64,000 nt of DNA from Ectopseudomonas chengduensis (GCF_900102635.1 NZ_FMZQ01000006.1:124001-188000); one strand, 5' to 3'; shown: positions 10,101-19,298, counted from the stretch's first letter. Numbers and translations: made by a program. Notes: a model not told the origin generated them from the letters alone.

Positions 10101-13100
10101 AACCGTCAGCAGTATGCCGATCCGGTGGGCAGCAACCCGATCCTCAACGCCCTGGCGCCGCTGGTTATTCGTGACAATCCAGCCACAGCAGGACCGGACA
10201 GCAATTACCTGCGCTACACCGGCGATGCCCATGTGGTGCTGGGTGGCACCAACGGTGATGACATCCTGATCGGCGGAGCAGGCGACGATACCTTGTGGGG
10301 CGACGGCGGTAACGACCGGCTGGAAGGCGGTTACGGCATCGACCATATCTTCGGTGGCGCTGGCGACGACATCATTACCGATATCGGCGATGCCGACGTG
10401 ATCCATGGCGATGACGGCAACGACGTGATCCACACCGGTCCCGGCCTCGATCTGGTGTTCGGTGGCGGCGGCATGGACTTCATCTATGGCGGGCCGGACG
10501 GTAAGGAAATCTTCGGCGGGCGTGACAACGACTTCATCTTCAGCGGCGACGGGCCCAGCTTCATCCTCGGCAACGAGGGCGACGACTGGATGGAGGGCGG
10601 CGCCGGTTTCGACACCCTGGCCGGCGACAACTCGGAGTTGTTCTTCAACAGCCCGATCATCGGTCACGACGTGATGATGGGTGGCGGCAACGACAACGAC
10701 TATGACGGCGAGTCCGGCGACGACATCATGGTTCAGGGCGCCGGCATCCATCGTAACGAGGGCATGTGGGGCTTCGACTGGGCGATCCACAAGGGCAATA
10801 CCCTGGCGGCCTATTCCGATCTAACCACGCCGATCTTCGCCACCGACTTCGAAGACATCCTGCGCGACCGCTTCGATCAGGTCGAAGGGCTGTCCGGCTG
10901 GATTCACGACGATCAGTTGTTCGGCGACGACCGCGTGAATGACACCGCGGCCGGTGAGAACTCGTTGTTCAACCACGAGCTGACCCTGTCCGGGATGAAC
11001 CGTATCGCCGGGCTGGAGGCTGTACTCGGGATGATGGCCGAGCCACGCGACAACCCGCACGATGCCTCCGACCCGGTGGTGTTCAGCGGCGGCAATATCC
11101 TGCTCGGCGGGGGCGGCAGCGATGTTATCGAGGGGCGTGCCGGTAACGATGTGATCGATGGCGACGCCTGGCTCAACGTGCGCATCAGCGTGCGCAGCAA
11201 GCTCGACCCGAGCATCGAGCTGTTCAGCGTCGATAGCATGAAGGAGATCCAGGCACGGATGTTCTCTGGTGAGATCAACCCGAGCCAGCTGCATATCGTG
11301 CGCGAGATTCTCGACGGCAATCAGGAGGGCGACATCGACACCGCGGTATTCAGCGGCGCGTTCGCCAACTACGAGCTGGTCGAGACCTTCGACGGCACCG
11401 GCAGCTATCTGGTGGTGGACAACGTCGGCACCGACGGCACCGACCTGATCCGCAACATCGAACGGCTGCAGTTCGCTGACCAGGTGGTCTGGTTGATCGA
11501 CCGCCCGGCCGAAGGCACGGTGTCGATCAGCAATATGGCGCCGGCCGAGGACGAGATGCTGCTGGCTGCCGCCACCGTCAGCGATCCCAATGGCACCGAA
11601 TTCGCTGTGCTCAGCTACGCCTGGCAGGCGCTGGTGGCCGGCGAGTGGGTGCAGGTCGGTACGGGGCAGAGTTTCACCCCCGGCGATGCCGAGGTCGGGC
11701 TGGCGCTGCGCGTGGTGGTCAGCTTCAACGATGACATGGGCAACCCGGAGAGCCTGGTGTCCGCGGTCACCGCGCCGGTGCTCAACGTCAACGATGCGCC
11801 GACCGGCTTGCCGCAACTCAACAATGCTTCGCCCAGTGTCGGTCAGGTGCTGATCGCCTCCACGGCGATGATCGCCGATGCCGACGGCTTGGTCGGGGTG
11901 ACCTTCGCCTACCAGTGGCAGGTCGGTAGTGGCAGTAGCTTCAGCAATATCGCCGGCGCCACCGCACAGTCCTTCACCCTGACGGCGGCTCAGGCCGGCC
12001 AACAGGTGCGGGTGCAGGTCAGCTACACCGACAACCGCGGCACCTTCGAGTCGCTGACCTCGGCGGCCACGGCGGTGGTAGCCAGTGCGGTGATCATGGG
12101 CACCAACGCGGCCAATACGCTCAACGGCACCGCGCTGGACGACCATATCCTCGGCCTGGGCGGCAACGACGTGCTCAACGGTCTGGCCGGTAACGACATC
12201 CTCGATGGCGGCGCCGGCAACGACACCCTGGATGGCGGCCTCGGCGCCGATGTCATGCTCGGCGGCCTGGGCAACGACATCTATATCGTCGACAACCTCG
12301 GCGATCAGGTGATCGAGGCCGCCGGCGCCGGCACCGATACCGTGCGCACCACGCTGCTCAGTTATGGCCTGGGCGAGAACGTCGAGCACCTGACCTTTAT
12401 CGGCAGCGGCAACTTCACCGGCTACGGCAACGCCCTGGCCAATACCATAACGGGAGGAGATGGCAACGATGTGCTCGATGGCGGCGCCGGCGCCGACCGC
12501 TTGGTCGGCGGGCTGGGCAACGACAGCTACTATGTCGACGATGCCGGCGACGTGACGGTCGAGACCGCTGGTGGCGGTATCGATACCGTCTACTCCACTG
12601 CCTCCAGCTATACCCTGCGGGCCAATGTGGAGAACTATGTGCATCTCGGCACAGGCGCTGCCGATGCCACCGGCAACGGCCTGGCCAACCAGATGACTGG
12701 CGGCGCGGCCGCCGACATCCTGCGCGGCCAGGGCGGCGACGATGTGCTCAGCGGCATGGGCGGCAACGACACGCTCTACGGCGGAGCCGGTGCCGACAGT
12801 CTGTTGGGAGGCGAGGGGGCCGATACCCTGTTCGGTGAGGGTGGCAACGACATCCTCGACGGCGGCGACGGTGACGACATCCTCGATGGTGGTGCGGGTA
12901 ACGACATCATGATCGGCGGTGCCGGCAACGACACTCTGTATGCCGATCAGGGCAACGACATCCTCGTGTTCGGCCCCAACTTCGGTAGCGACACCATCAT
13001 CGGTTTCGACGCCAACCCGGCTGGAGGGCAGGACCTGCTCAACATCGCGGCGTTCAATCTGACGGCGGCGACTTTCGCCAGTCGGGTATCAATCGCCGAT

Positions 13101-13211
13101 GCTGGCAACGATGTGTTGGTGACGGTGGGCGGTGCAGATGGCGGCAATATCCGCCTGGTCGGTGTGACCGACCACACCAGCGTGACCATCGCCGACTTCC
13201 AGTTGGTATGA
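7119..13211 (+). CDS. Giant secreted animal-type heme peroxidase with RTX repeats
   Basis: A 2030-residue protein. The peroxidase domain keeps the mammalian landmarks: the distal motif FFDH with D355/H356, the catalytic and heme-linking pair R594/E597 in GRGNE, an EHNRL motif, and the proximal H713 in YRFGHSM. Residues 147-314 are an alanine- and glutamine-rich, probably helical insert ahead of the distal motif. RTX repeats follow at about 1039-1171 and 1324-1345, then Ig-like segments, a second RTX block from about 1657, and a C-terminal region typical of type I secretion substrates. There is no Sec signal peptide. Relatives include the bacterial peroxicin group and, from memory, Mn(II)-oxidising MopA-type and PehA-type proteins, so manganese oxidation or extracellular oxidant chemistry is possible but unproven. 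The start has GAGGGAA upstream. It is a paralog of the RTX gene at the window start. Confidence 0.93.
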   Translation: MATLTVNQADLVLILQQIKISEAHAAGESLYDLVGNPLLPWGLRTVDGTYNNLVPGQHYYGSADQLMPRLLDPVFRDAENGIDGPGAPPGFPTGSQSTSYAQTSGYVVDSQPRTISNLIVDQSLGNLAAVIAALDYAGSENSFADAQQVMQAHNALKTAENAAAGNSAQVQASAATLAASTAAAQTAASTAAAAQAQANQDAQVYSDALAVVASAVEVQSLALQAYMAAIGTPNEGAAQAAFLSAAIATAQAQADANAKATVAAESAAAAQAASQQAQAAATQLASDTAAHQAVLAEAAADDAAVVAASAALDTLLDEFGIVVENGTVVIPNIAPDEGLTAPFNSWMTLFGQFFDHGLDLVNKGGSGTVYIPLQPDDPLYVEGSHSNFMVVTRATNQPGADGILGTADDIREHTNQTTPFIDQNQTYTSHASHQVFLREYVMVDGKPMATGHMLDGQNGGLATWAEIKAQAREMLGINLTDADVTNVPLLATDQYGQFIRGENGFAMLIMPGNPPVQVEGDPDNPISTQGALRTGHAFLDDIAHNAVPVIVGGQLVADADEVAGNAVAVNPMTGRNLEYDNELLDAHFITGDGRGNENIGLTAVHHVFHAEHNRLVEANKQTILDTGDLAFINEWLLVPVSEVPGSADGLIWNGERLFQAARFVNEMQYQHLVFEEFARTVQPLVDVFVFSNTADIDPAIVAEFAHVVYRFGHSMLNETVARLDNSMQSSDVGLIEAFLNPIEFTQGGTLTADQAAGSIIRGMTRQTGNEIDEFVTEALRNNLVGLPLDLAAINIARGRDTGVPSLNNARAQFYEMTGDSQLKPYDSWIDFTLNIKTPASIINFIAAYGTHSSITSATTLEAKRDAAMALVLGGAGAPADRDDFLNARGEYAVNKGGLDLVDFWIGGLAEQNMPFGGILGSTFNFVFEVQMENLQNGDRFYYLSRTQGMNLLNELEANSFAALVMRNTDLGDPNASHLPGALFQRVDYILELDMNRQQYADPVGSNPILNALAPLVIRDNPATAGPDSNYLRYTGDAHVVLGGTNGDDILIGGAGDDTLWGDGGNDRLEGGYGIDHIFGGAGDDIITDIGDADVIHGDDGNDVIHTGPGLDLVFGGGGMDFIYGGPDGKEIFGGRDNDFIFSGDGPSFILGNEGDDWMEGGAGFDTLAGDNSELFFNSPIIGHDVMMGGGNDNDYDGESGDDIMVQGAGIHRNEGMWGFDWAIHKGNTLAAYSDLTTPIFATDFEDILRDRFDQVEGLSGWIHDDQLFGDDRVNDTAAGENSLFNHELTLSGMNRIAGLEAVLGMMAEPRDNPHDASDPVVFSGGNILLGGGGSDVIEGRAGNDVIDGDAWLNVRISVRSKLDPSIELFSVDSMKEIQARMFSGEINPSQLHIVREILDGNQEGDIDTAVFSGAFANYELVETFDGTGSYLVVDNVGTDGTDLIRNIERLQFADQVVWLIDRPAEGTVSISNMAPAEDEMLLAAATVSDPNGTEFAVLSYAWQALVAGEWVQVGTGQSFTPGDAEVGLALRVVVSFNDDMGNPESLVSAVTAPVLNVNDAPTGLPQLNNASPSVGQVLIASTAMIADADGLVGVTFAYQWQVGSGSSFSNIAGATAQSFTLTAAQAGQQVRVQVSYTDNRGTFESLTSAATAVVASAVIMGTNAANTLNGTALDDHILGLGGNDVLNGLAGNDILDGGAGNDTLDGGLGADVMLGGLGNDIYIVDNLGDQVIEAAGAGTDTVRTTLLSYGLGENVEHLTFIGSGNFTGYGNALANTITGGDGNDVLDGGAGADRLVGGLGNDSYYVDDAGDVTVETAGGGIDTVYSTASSYTLRANVENYVHLGTGAADATGNGLANQMTGGAAADILRGQGGDDVLSGMGGNDTLYGGAGADSLLGGEGADTLFGEGGNDILDGGDGDDILDGGAGNDIMIGGAGNDTLYADQGNDILVFGPNFGSDTIIGFDANPAGGQDLLNIAAFNLTAATFASRVSIADAGNDVLVTVGGADGGNIRLVGVTDHTSVTIADFQLV

Positions 13212-13274
13212 GGTGGCGTGATCCCTGGCGTTCGGATCACGCACGGTAGCCAAAGTCGGCGCCAGGTTGGCTGC

Positions 13275-13302
13275 GGAGCATCGCCTGCGGGGGCGGTGCT
13301 CC
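13275..13302 (+). terminator. Hairpin after the peroxidase gene
   Basis: Arms GGAGCATCGCC and GGCGGTGCTCC (one G-T pair) surround a 6-base loop, 63 bases after the stop codon. A loosely T-rich stretch follows. It is a probable transcription terminator or 3'-end stabiliser. Confidence 0.5.
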
Positions 13303-13424
13303 GTGGTCTTCTTTGCAGGGGGGCGGAGTATCGCAAAAAGTTGCGGTATGACGCATGTCGAGTTCCGTGCGCGTGGTAACGTAATACGCAGTTACATTTA
13401 CCTAACCGTGCCTATGGAGTTCCC

Positions 13425-14471
13425 ATGTCGATCAAGGATTCGATCCTGGCAGTCGCGCTGGCTGCTGTCCTGCCGTTCACCTGTGTTGCATACGCCAATC
13501 CCGAGACCGAGCCAGAAAACGCTGCGGTCGACGCCGAGGTCATCGAGACCGAGGATGCGGCGCAATACATCAGTCCTGAAGAATTCGTCGCTAGCCTGGA
13601 GTTCAAGAGCGGCCGCGTCGTCCTGGGCAACGATCTGGCCACCCTCAACCTGCCCGATACCCTGGTGTTTCTCGACGGTGAGAACGCCCAGCGCCTGCTG
13701 GTCGACGGCTGGGGCAACCCGCCGGATGACGTCCCGCCGCTGGGCATGATCCTGCCGGCAGGTGTGTCACCGTTGGCCGACGAATCTTGGGGTGTGACCG
13801 TCGAATACGAAGACAGTGGCTACGTGTCCGACGAGGATGCTGCCGATATCGACTACGGCGACATGCTCAAGGACATGCAGGCCGACATGCGCGAGGCCAA
13901 TACCTGGCGTGAAGAGAACGGCTACGAGGCCGTGCAACTGGTCGGCTGGGCTGCCGAGCCGCACTACGATGCCGAAGGCAAGAAGCTGTATTGGGCCAAG
14001 GAGCTGAAGTTTGGCGACAGCGATGCCAATACCCTGAACTACAACATTCGCGTCTTGGGCCGTAAGGGTGTGCTGGTGCTGAACTTCGTCGCCAATATGG
14101 ATCAACTGGCGGAAATCGAGGCCAGCGTGCCGGCTGTGCTGGCCGCGACCGAGTTCAACCCCGGTCAGCGCTATGCCGAGTTCGACCCGGATCTGGATAC
14201 CGTAGCCGCATACGGCCTGGGCGCGCTGGTCGCCGGTAAGGTGGCGGCCAAGACGGGTCTGTTGGCGCTGCTGCTGGTGCTGCTGAAGAAGTTCTGGTTC
14301 ATCCCGGTGGTGCTGGGCGGCTGGCTGTTCAAGCGCATTGGCATGCGCAAGAAGCAAGCTCCGGTCGACGCAGTGAGCGCTCCGGTCGCACCGGTAGCCG
14401 AGGCCAAACCGCAAGAGCCAGCGCAAACGGTGATGGATCTGAACAAACCGGACGATGCGGACAAACGCTGA
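13425..14471 (+). CDS. DUF2167 family membrane protein
   Basis: A 348-residue protein. A signal peptide ending near residue 25 (VAYANPE) is followed by an acidic, probably periplasmic domain (about 26-265) with the DUF2167 pattern: WGVTVEYEDSGYVSDEDA near 120-140, then the GYEAVQLVGWAAEPHYD block. One or two membrane segments at about residues 270-305 precede a short basic and proline-rich tail. The family has no established biochemical function. It stands alone, downstream of the peroxidase gene and convergent with the VWA gene; joint function with the peroxidase is not supported by anything I can see. Confidence 0.85.
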   Translation: MSIKDSILAVALAAVLPFTCVAYANPETEPENAAVDAEVIETEDAAQYISPEEFVASLEFKSGRVVLGNDLATLNLPDTLVFLDGENAQRLLVDGWGNPPDDVPPLGMILPAGVSPLADESWGVTVEYEDSGYVSDEDAADIDYGDMLKDMQADMREANTWREENGYEAVQLVGWAAEPHYDAEGKKLYWAKELKFGDSDANTLNYNIRVLGRKGVLVLNFVANMDQLAEIEASVPAVLAATEFNPGQRYAEFDPDLDTVAAYGLGALVAGKVAAKTGLLALLLVLLKKFWFIPVVLGGWLFKRIGMRKKQAPVDAVSAPVAPVAEAKPQEPAQTVMDLNKPDDADKR

Positions 14472-14480
14472 GTTCAGTCC

Positions 14481-14539
14481 GTAGCCCGGATGCAATCCGG
14501 GGGCTCTTTCGCAGTATTCCCGGATTGCATCCGGGCTAC
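14481..14539. repeat. REP-like palindrome, class A
   Basis: An inverted pair of GTAGCCCGGATGCAATCC-type arms, one of at least seven recognisable paired copies of the same element in this window. It lies just after the DUF2167 stop codon. Confidence 0.85.
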
Positions 14540-14542
14540 AAA

Positions 14543-14576
14543 AACGCCGCGAATCCTGTGCAGGGTTCGCGGCGTT
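14543..14576. terminator. Bidirectional terminator between convergent genes
   Basis: Perfect 11-base arms AACGCCGCGAA and TTCGCGGCGTT are preceded by an A run and followed by T bases. It sits between the convergent DUF2167 and VWA genes and can serve both strands. Confidence 0.75.
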
Positions 14577-14593
14577 TCTCGTTGCGGCTTAGC

Positions 14594-15772
14594 TTATTTG
14601 GACAGGTACTTCATGCCGTCTTCCAGGCCCTGCAGGGTCAGCGGGTACATGCGCTCTTCCATCAGCTCGCGTACCAGGCCGGTGGAGGCGGTGTAGTTCC
14701 AGGTGTCCTTGGGGTAGGGGTTGATCCAGATGATCTTCTTGAATTTCTCGGTGAAGCGCTTCATCCAGACGTAGCCGGCTTCCTCGTTCCAGTGTTCGAC
14801 GCTGCCGCCGGCCTGGGTGATTTCGTAGGGCGCCATGGCCGCGTCGCCGACGAACACCACCTTGTAGTCGGCGCCGTACTTGTGCAACAGGTCCATCGTC
14901 GAGGTGCGCTCGCTGGTGCGGCGCATGTTGTTCTTCCACACGCTCTCGTAGATGAAATTGTGGAAGTAGAAGTATTCCAGGTGCTTGAACTCGGTCTTGC
15001 AGGCGCTGAACAGCTCCTCGCAGACCTTGACGTGGGCGTCCATCGAACCGCCGATATCCAGCAGCAGCAGGAGCTTGACCGTGTTGCGTCGCTCCGGGCG
15101 CATCTGGATATTGAGCAGGCCGCCATCTTTCGCCGTGTGGTCGATGGTGCCGTCCAGATCGAGCTCTTCGGCGGCGCCCTGGCGGGCGAACTTGCGCAGG
15201 CGGCGCAACGCCACCTTGATGTTGCGCGTGCCCAGCTCGACCTGATCGTCGAGGTTCTTGTACTCGCGCTGGTCCCACACCTTGGCGGCCTTGCCCTGGC
15301 GCTTGCCGGCATCGCCGACGCGAATGCCTTCCGGGTTGTAGCCGCCGGAGCCGAACGGGCTGGTGCCGCCGGTGCCGATCCACTTGTTGCCGCCGGCGTG
15401 CTTCTCTTTTTGCTCCTCGAGGCGTTTCTTGAACTCCTCGATCAGCTTGTCCAGGCCGCCGAGACTCTGGATCTGCGCCTTTTCCTCGTCGCTCAGCAGA
15501 CGCTCGAATTCCTTGCGCAGCCATTCCTCGGGGATCATCGCCTCGATGTGTTCGTTGAGGTTTTCCAGGCCCTTGAAGTAGGCGCCGAAGGCCCGGTCGA
15601 ACTTGTCGAAGTGGCGTTCGTCCTTCACCAGGATCGCGCGCGCCAGGTAGTAGAACTCGTCCATGTCGGCGAACACGACGTTGTGCTTGAGCGCGTTGAT
15701 CAGGTCGAGCAGCTCGCGCACCGACACCGGCACCTTGGCCGCGCGCATTTCGTTGAACAGGTTGAGCAGCAT
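14594..15772 (-). CDS. CoxE-like VWA domain protein
   Basis: A 392-residue cytoplasmic protein. The N-terminal half is helical and charged; a glycine-rich linker (about 145-185) follows; the C-terminal part is a CoxE-like von Willebrand factor A domain. Its metal-site motif is DIGGSMD, a DxGxS form with glycine where DxSxS proteins have serine. Such proteins work as partners of MoxR-type AAA+ ATPases in activating or assembling other proteins. The MoxR gene lies directly upstream on the same strand, separated by a palindromic repeat, so the two probably form one unit. The target is unknown. Confidence 0.88.
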   Translation of the reverse strand: MLLNLFNEMRAAKVPVSVRELLDLINALKHNVVFADMDEFYYLARAILVKDERHFDKFDRAFGAYFKGLENLNEHIEAMIPEEWLRKEFERLLSDEEKAQIQSLGGLDKLIEEFKKRLEEQKEKHAGGNKWIGTGGTSPFGSGGYNPEGIRVGDAGKRQGKAAKVWDQREYKNLDDQVELGTRNIKVALRRLRKFARQGAAEELDLDGTIDHTAKDGGLLNIQMRPERRNTVKLLLLLDIGGSMDAHVKVCEELFSACKTEFKHLEYFYFHNFIYESVWKNNMRRTSERTSTMDLLHKYGADYKVVFVGDAAMAPYEITQAGGSVEHWNEEAGYVWMKRFTEKFKKIIWINPYPKDTWNYTASTGLVRELMEERMYPLTLQGLEDGMKYLSK

Positions 15773-15820
15773 GGCTGCACCCTCACTTGCAGAATCATTC
15801 CCCGTTTGGGGCGCTCTGTG

Positions 15821-15889
15821 TAGGAGCCAGCTTGCTGGCGATCAGTGACATCGGCAGTGCGTCGGATCGCCAGCAAGCTGGCTCCTACA
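15821..15889. repeat. Intergenic palindrome, class B (GTAGGAGCCAGCTTGCTGG type)
   Basis: Two perfect 24-base inverted arms (15821-15844 and 15866-15889) are separated by 21 bases. It fills the gap between the MoxR and VWA genes and could form a large hairpin in their transcript. Similar 'GTAGGAGC' palindromes are common in Pseudomonas genomes. Confidence 0.85.
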
Positions 15890-15907
15890 GTTTCAGATCA
15901 GTGTCCG

Positions 15908-16753
15908 TTACCGAGAAGCGCGGCGGGTCATGAAGGCCAGGCGCTCGAGTAGCTGTACATCCTGCTCGTTCTTCACCAGAGCACCGGCCAGCGGCGGGAT
16001 GGCCTTGGTCGGGTCGCGTTCGCGCAGCACGGCTTCACCGATATTGTCGGCCATCAGCAACTTGAGCCAGTCCACCAGTTCGCTGGTCGAGGGCTTCTTC
16101 TTCAGGCCCGGTACCTTGCGCACGTCGAAGAACACGTCCAGCGCTTCGGCCACCAGCTCGCCGCTGATGTTGGGATAGTGCACATCGACGATCTTCTTCA
16201 GGGTGTCGCGATCCGGGAAGGCGATGTAGTGGAAGAAGCAGCGGCGTAGGAAGGCGTCCGGCAGTTCCTTCTCGTTGTTCGAGGTGATGATGATGATCGG
16301 GCGCTGCTTGGCCTTGATCGTCTCGTTGGTCTCGTAAACGTAGAACTCCATCTTGTCGAGTTCCTGCAACAGGTCGTTGGGGAACTCGATGTCGGCCTTG
16401 TCGATCTCGTCGATCAGCAGGATCACGCGTTCGTCGGCCTCGAAGGCCTCCCACAGCTTGCCTTTCTTGATGTAGTTGCGAACGTCGTGAACCTTGTCGG
16501 AATCGAGCTGCGAATCGCGCAAGCGGCTGACCGCATCGTATTCATACAGGCCCTGATGCGCCTTGGTGGTGGATTTGATGTGCCAGGTGATCAACTTGGC
16601 GCCGAAGGCCTCGGCCAGTTGTTCGGCAAGCATGGTCTTGCCGGTGCCCGGTTCACCCTTGACCAGCAGCGGGCGCTGCAGGGTGATGGCGGCGTTGACC
16701 GCGAGTTTGAGGTCGGCGGTGGCGACGTAGGACTGGGTGCCTTCGAACTTCAT
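15908..16753 (-). CDS. MoxR-family AAA+ ATPase
   Basis: A 281-residue AAA+ ATPase. Walker A is GEPGTGKT (33-40), Walker B is VILLIDEIDKAD, and sensor 1 (ITSNNEKELPDAFLRRC) carries the arginine residues expected in the family. The length is typical of MoxR proteins. It is co-oriented with the CoxE-like VWA gene downstream, the usual MoxR-VWA pairing for chaperone-like remodelling. GAGGA upstream supports the ATG at 16753. Confidence 0.92.
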   Translation of the reverse strand: MKFEGTQSYVATADLKLAVNAAITLQRPLLVKGEPGTGKTMLAEQLAEAFGAKLITWHIKSTTKAHQGLYEYDAVSRLRDSQLDSDKVHDVRNYIKKGKLWEAFEADERVILLIDEIDKADIEFPNDLLQELDKMEFYVYETNETIKAKQRPIIIITSNNEKELPDAFLRRCFFHYIAFPDRDTLKKIVDVHYPNISGELVAEALDVFFDVRKVPGLKKKPSTSELVDWLKLLMADNIGEAVLRERDPTKAIPPLAGALVKNEQDVQLLERLAFMTRRASR

Positions 16754-16898
16754 CGGAAAATCCTCGGAACGGTAACGCGCGGGGCCGGCCCGCAGCAGAA
16801 ATTCAGAGCGCGACTATAACGCGCCGCTCCGGTGGCTGTGAACGCAGACGCAGTATTCAGTCACTGAATGGGCGGTCACCGCTGCTTACGACTACAGC

Positions 16899-17993
16899 TC
16901 AGCTGCCATCCTGCTGAGGTGGCGGGCGTTCGTAGCGGGGCGTGAAGGCTTCGACGAAACCATTGCGCAGGATGGCGATGAAGGCCTGGAAGGCGCTGGT
17001 CTGCTGGTTGTGCACACTGCCGCTGAGTTCGACGCGGGTGGCGAACTGGTCGCGGCGCTGGTTCTTCAGCAGTGTCTCGCTGCCACCGACGATGGCCTCC
17101 CAAAGCGAGCGCAGCACGCCTTTATCTTCGTCTTCGACGTCCTGCTCCCAGTCGAACACCTCGACGTCACGCAGCAGGGGTTTGATGTAGCCGTTGAGCT
17201 GGGCGTTCTCGGCTTGCGCTTCGATGACCAGGTCGCCGTTGCCGCGCTTGAAGTCGAAGCGGCCGTAGGCGCGGGCGAAGTCGTTGAAGCGCGTCAGGTC
17301 GATGTCCTGCGCACGCAGGCGCAGCTCGAAATCTTCGAACTGCTCGAATGGATCGAAGGTTGCCTCGGCCTCCAGTGGCGCGTGCTCCAGCAACAGCGCG
17401 CGACCTTCGAAGTGCGCGACCCGGTCGCCCGGCTCGTCACCGACATTGGTGAGGTTGTAGAGGCTGGCGTTGACCTTGTCTGCGCTCAGTTCCACCTTGG
17501 GATCGGTGGTGAAGTTGTGAAAGCTGATGCGGCCGTCTATTACCCGCAGCTCGTTGAGCGTGATCGGTAGCAGCTTGTTCAGCTGGTCGCGCCAGTCGGT
17601 GCCGGCACCGGTCTGGGTGGCCTGGTCATTTTCGCCGCCATCGACGAAGTTCAACTGCGGCCGCTCGAAGAATACTTCCGCGACCACGGCGCGTTCCGAC
17701 CACAGTGCCTGCCAGCTCACCGCCAGATCGATCAGCGGTGCGTCGAGCAGTGGCACTGGCACGTCGCCGCTACTCTTGACGATGCGCAGGTCGTTGATGC
17801 GGTAGGCGCCGCGCCACCAGGCCAGGTCGATGTCAGCGATATGCCCACGGTAGTCGCCCATGTCGGCGAGCTTGTCGTTGAGGTAGTCACGGATCAGCCA
17901 CGGCAGCGCGAGCTGCGCAGTCAGTACCAGCAGAACCAGGATGAGCAGGGCCCTGAGGGGCCAGCTGTAGCGTCGTTTCATCGGACAGTCCAT
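16899..17993 (-). CDS. DUF748 family envelope protein
   Basis: About 364 residues. One N-terminal transmembrane anchor (LRALLILVLLVLTAQLALP) is followed by a periplasmic AsmA-like DUF748 domain, recognisable from IADIDLAWWRGAYRINDLRI and the repeated beta-rich pattern. The role is not established; related AsmA-like proteins act in envelope biogenesis or lipid transport. The ATG at 17993 has AGGT upstream; an alternative ATG lies at 17981. The gene is divergent from cysK. Confidence 0.8.
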   Translation of the reverse strand: MDCPMKRRYSWPLRALLILVLLVLTAQLALPWLIRDYLNDKLADMGDYRGHIADIDLAWWRGAYRINDLRIVKSSGDVPVPLLDAPLIDLAVSWQALWSERAVVAEVFFERPQLNFVDGGENDQATQTGAGTDWRDQLNKLLPITLNELRVIDGRISFHNFTTDPKVELSADKVNASLYNLTNVGDEPGDRVAHFEGRALLLEHAPLEAEATFDPFEQFEDFELRLRAQDIDLTRFNDFARAYGRFDFKRGNGDLVIEAQAENAQLNGYIKPLLRDVEVFDWEQDVEDEDKGVLRSLWEAIVGGSETLLKNQRRDQFATRVELSGSVHNQQTSAFQAFIAILRNGFVEAFTPRYERPPPQQDGS

Positions 17994-18108
17994 CGGGTGA
18001 CCTATCTTCGATGGACTGCACGCGCGGCATTCTGTTCGGCTGGACTGACGCTGCACCTGGGCATAGGCTGGTGCTCTTATTCATCGTCCATCTGCTTAGG
18101 AAGGAATC

Positions 18109-19080
18109 ATGAGCCGCATTTTCGCTGATAACTCCCAGGCCATCGGCAATACGCCGCTGGTGATGATCAATCGCCTGGGGCCGAAAGGCGTGACCATCCT
18201 CGCCAAGATCGAGGGCCGCAACCCGGCCTATTCGGTCAAGTGCCGCATCGGTGCCAGCATGATCTGGGACGCCGAGGAGCGCGGTGTGCTTAAACCGGGC
18301 ATGACCATCGTCGAGCCGACCTCGGGCAATACCGGCATCGGCCTGGCCTTCGTCGCCGCTGCGCGCGGGTACAAGCTGGTGCTGACCATGCCGGCCTCGA
18401 TGAGTCTGGAGCGACGCAAGGTGCTCAAGGCCCTGGGCGCCGAGCTGGTGCTGACCGAGCCGGCCAAGGGCATGAAGGGCGCGATCGAGAAGGCCAACGA
18501 GCTGGTGGCCGCCAATCCTGACTACTATCTGCCGCAGCAGTTCGAGAACCCGGCCAACCCGGCCATTCACGAGAAGACCACCGGCCCGGAAATCTGGCGT
18601 GACACCGAAGGCGCCATCGACGTGCTGGTCTCCGGCGTTGGCACCGGCGGCACCATCACCGGCGTTTCGCGTTACATCAAGCAGACCCAGGGCAAGCCGA
18701 TTCTGTCGGTGGCGGTGGAGCCGGTGAGTTCGCCGGTAATCAGTCAGACCCTGGCCGGTGACGAGGTCAAGCCGGCACCGCACAAGATTCAGGGCATCGG
18801 CGCCGGTTTCGTACCGAAGAACCTCGACCTGGCGATGGTCGATCAGGCCGAGAAGGTCACTGACGATGAGGCCAAGGCCATGGCCCTGCGCCTGATGCGC
18901 GAGGAAGGCATTCTCTGCGGGATTTCCTGCGGCGCGGCGATGGCGGTGGCGGTGCGTCTGGCGGAGAAGCCGGAGATGCAGGGCAAGACCATCGTGGTGA
19001 TCCTGCCGGACTCGGGCGAGCGCTACCTGTCGAGCATGCTGTTCAGCGATATGTTCACCGAACAGGAATTGCAGCAGTAA
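18109..19080 (+). CDS. cysK: Cysteine synthase A (O-acetylserine sulfhydrylase)
   Basis: A 323-residue PLP enzyme making cysteine from O-acetylserine and sulfide in the cytoplasm. The PLP-binding lysine is K44 in [12 protein letters not shown]. The substrate loop PTSGNTG, the phosphate-binding [10 protein letters not shown] and the C-terminal GERYLS are all present. Length and sequence fit CysK of Pseudomonas. GGAAGGA upstream supports the ATG. Apparently monocistronic: a repeat-rich gap follows. Confidence 0.97.
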   Translation: MSRIFADNSQAIGNTPLVMINRLGPKGVTILAKIEGRNPAYSVKCRIGASMIWDAEERGVLKPGMTIVEPTSGNTGIGLAFVAAARGYKLVLTMPASMSLERRKVLKALGAELVLTEPAKGMKGAIEKANELVAANPDYYLPQQFENPANPAIHEKTTGPEIWRDTEGAIDVLVSGVGTGGTITGVSRYIKQTQGKPILSVAVEPVSSPVISQTLAGDEVKPAPHKIQGIGAGFVPKNLDLAMVDQAEKVTDDEAKAMALRLMREEGILCGISCGAAMAVAVRLAEKPEMQGKTIVVILPDSGERYLSSMLFSDMFTEQELQQ

Positions 19081-19147
19081 AGCAGCTGCAGGCGTGGGGT
19101 GGATCAATGAAGCGCGATCCACCTACGCTTGGCCTGACCGCCAGTCC

Positions 19148-19207
19148 GTAGCCCGGATGCAATCCGGGGAGTCACGCCGCCTGCGCCCCGGATTTCATCC
19201 GGGCTAC
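19148..19207. repeat. REP-like palindrome, class A
   Basis: A paired GTAGCCCGGATGCAATCC / CGGATTTCATCCGGGCTAC element in the gap between cysK and the EamA gene. Confidence 0.85.
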
Positions 19208-19226
19208 TTTCTAAATGGCTACTTTC

Positions 19227-19298
19227 GTAGGAGCCCCGCCCCGGGGCGAAGCTTTTCAATTTCGCGCGCCCAGATTCGCGGCGGGGCGCCGCTCCTAC
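19227..19298. repeat. Intergenic palindrome, class C (GTAGGAGC...GGGGCG type)
   Basis: The outer arms GTAGGAGC and GCTCCTAC enclose complementary GC-rich sequence (CGCCCCGG and GGGGCG). It resembles the element at 54863-54940. The rest of the 333-base gap between cysK and the EamA gene shows no gene. Confidence 0.7.

Noticed and set aside
8235..12644. Two long minus-strand open frames (851 and 607 codons) across the peroxidase gene
   Set aside because: Antisense shadows of the peroxidase and RTX coding sequence; their composition (rich in valine, alanine, histidine) is typical of such shadows.
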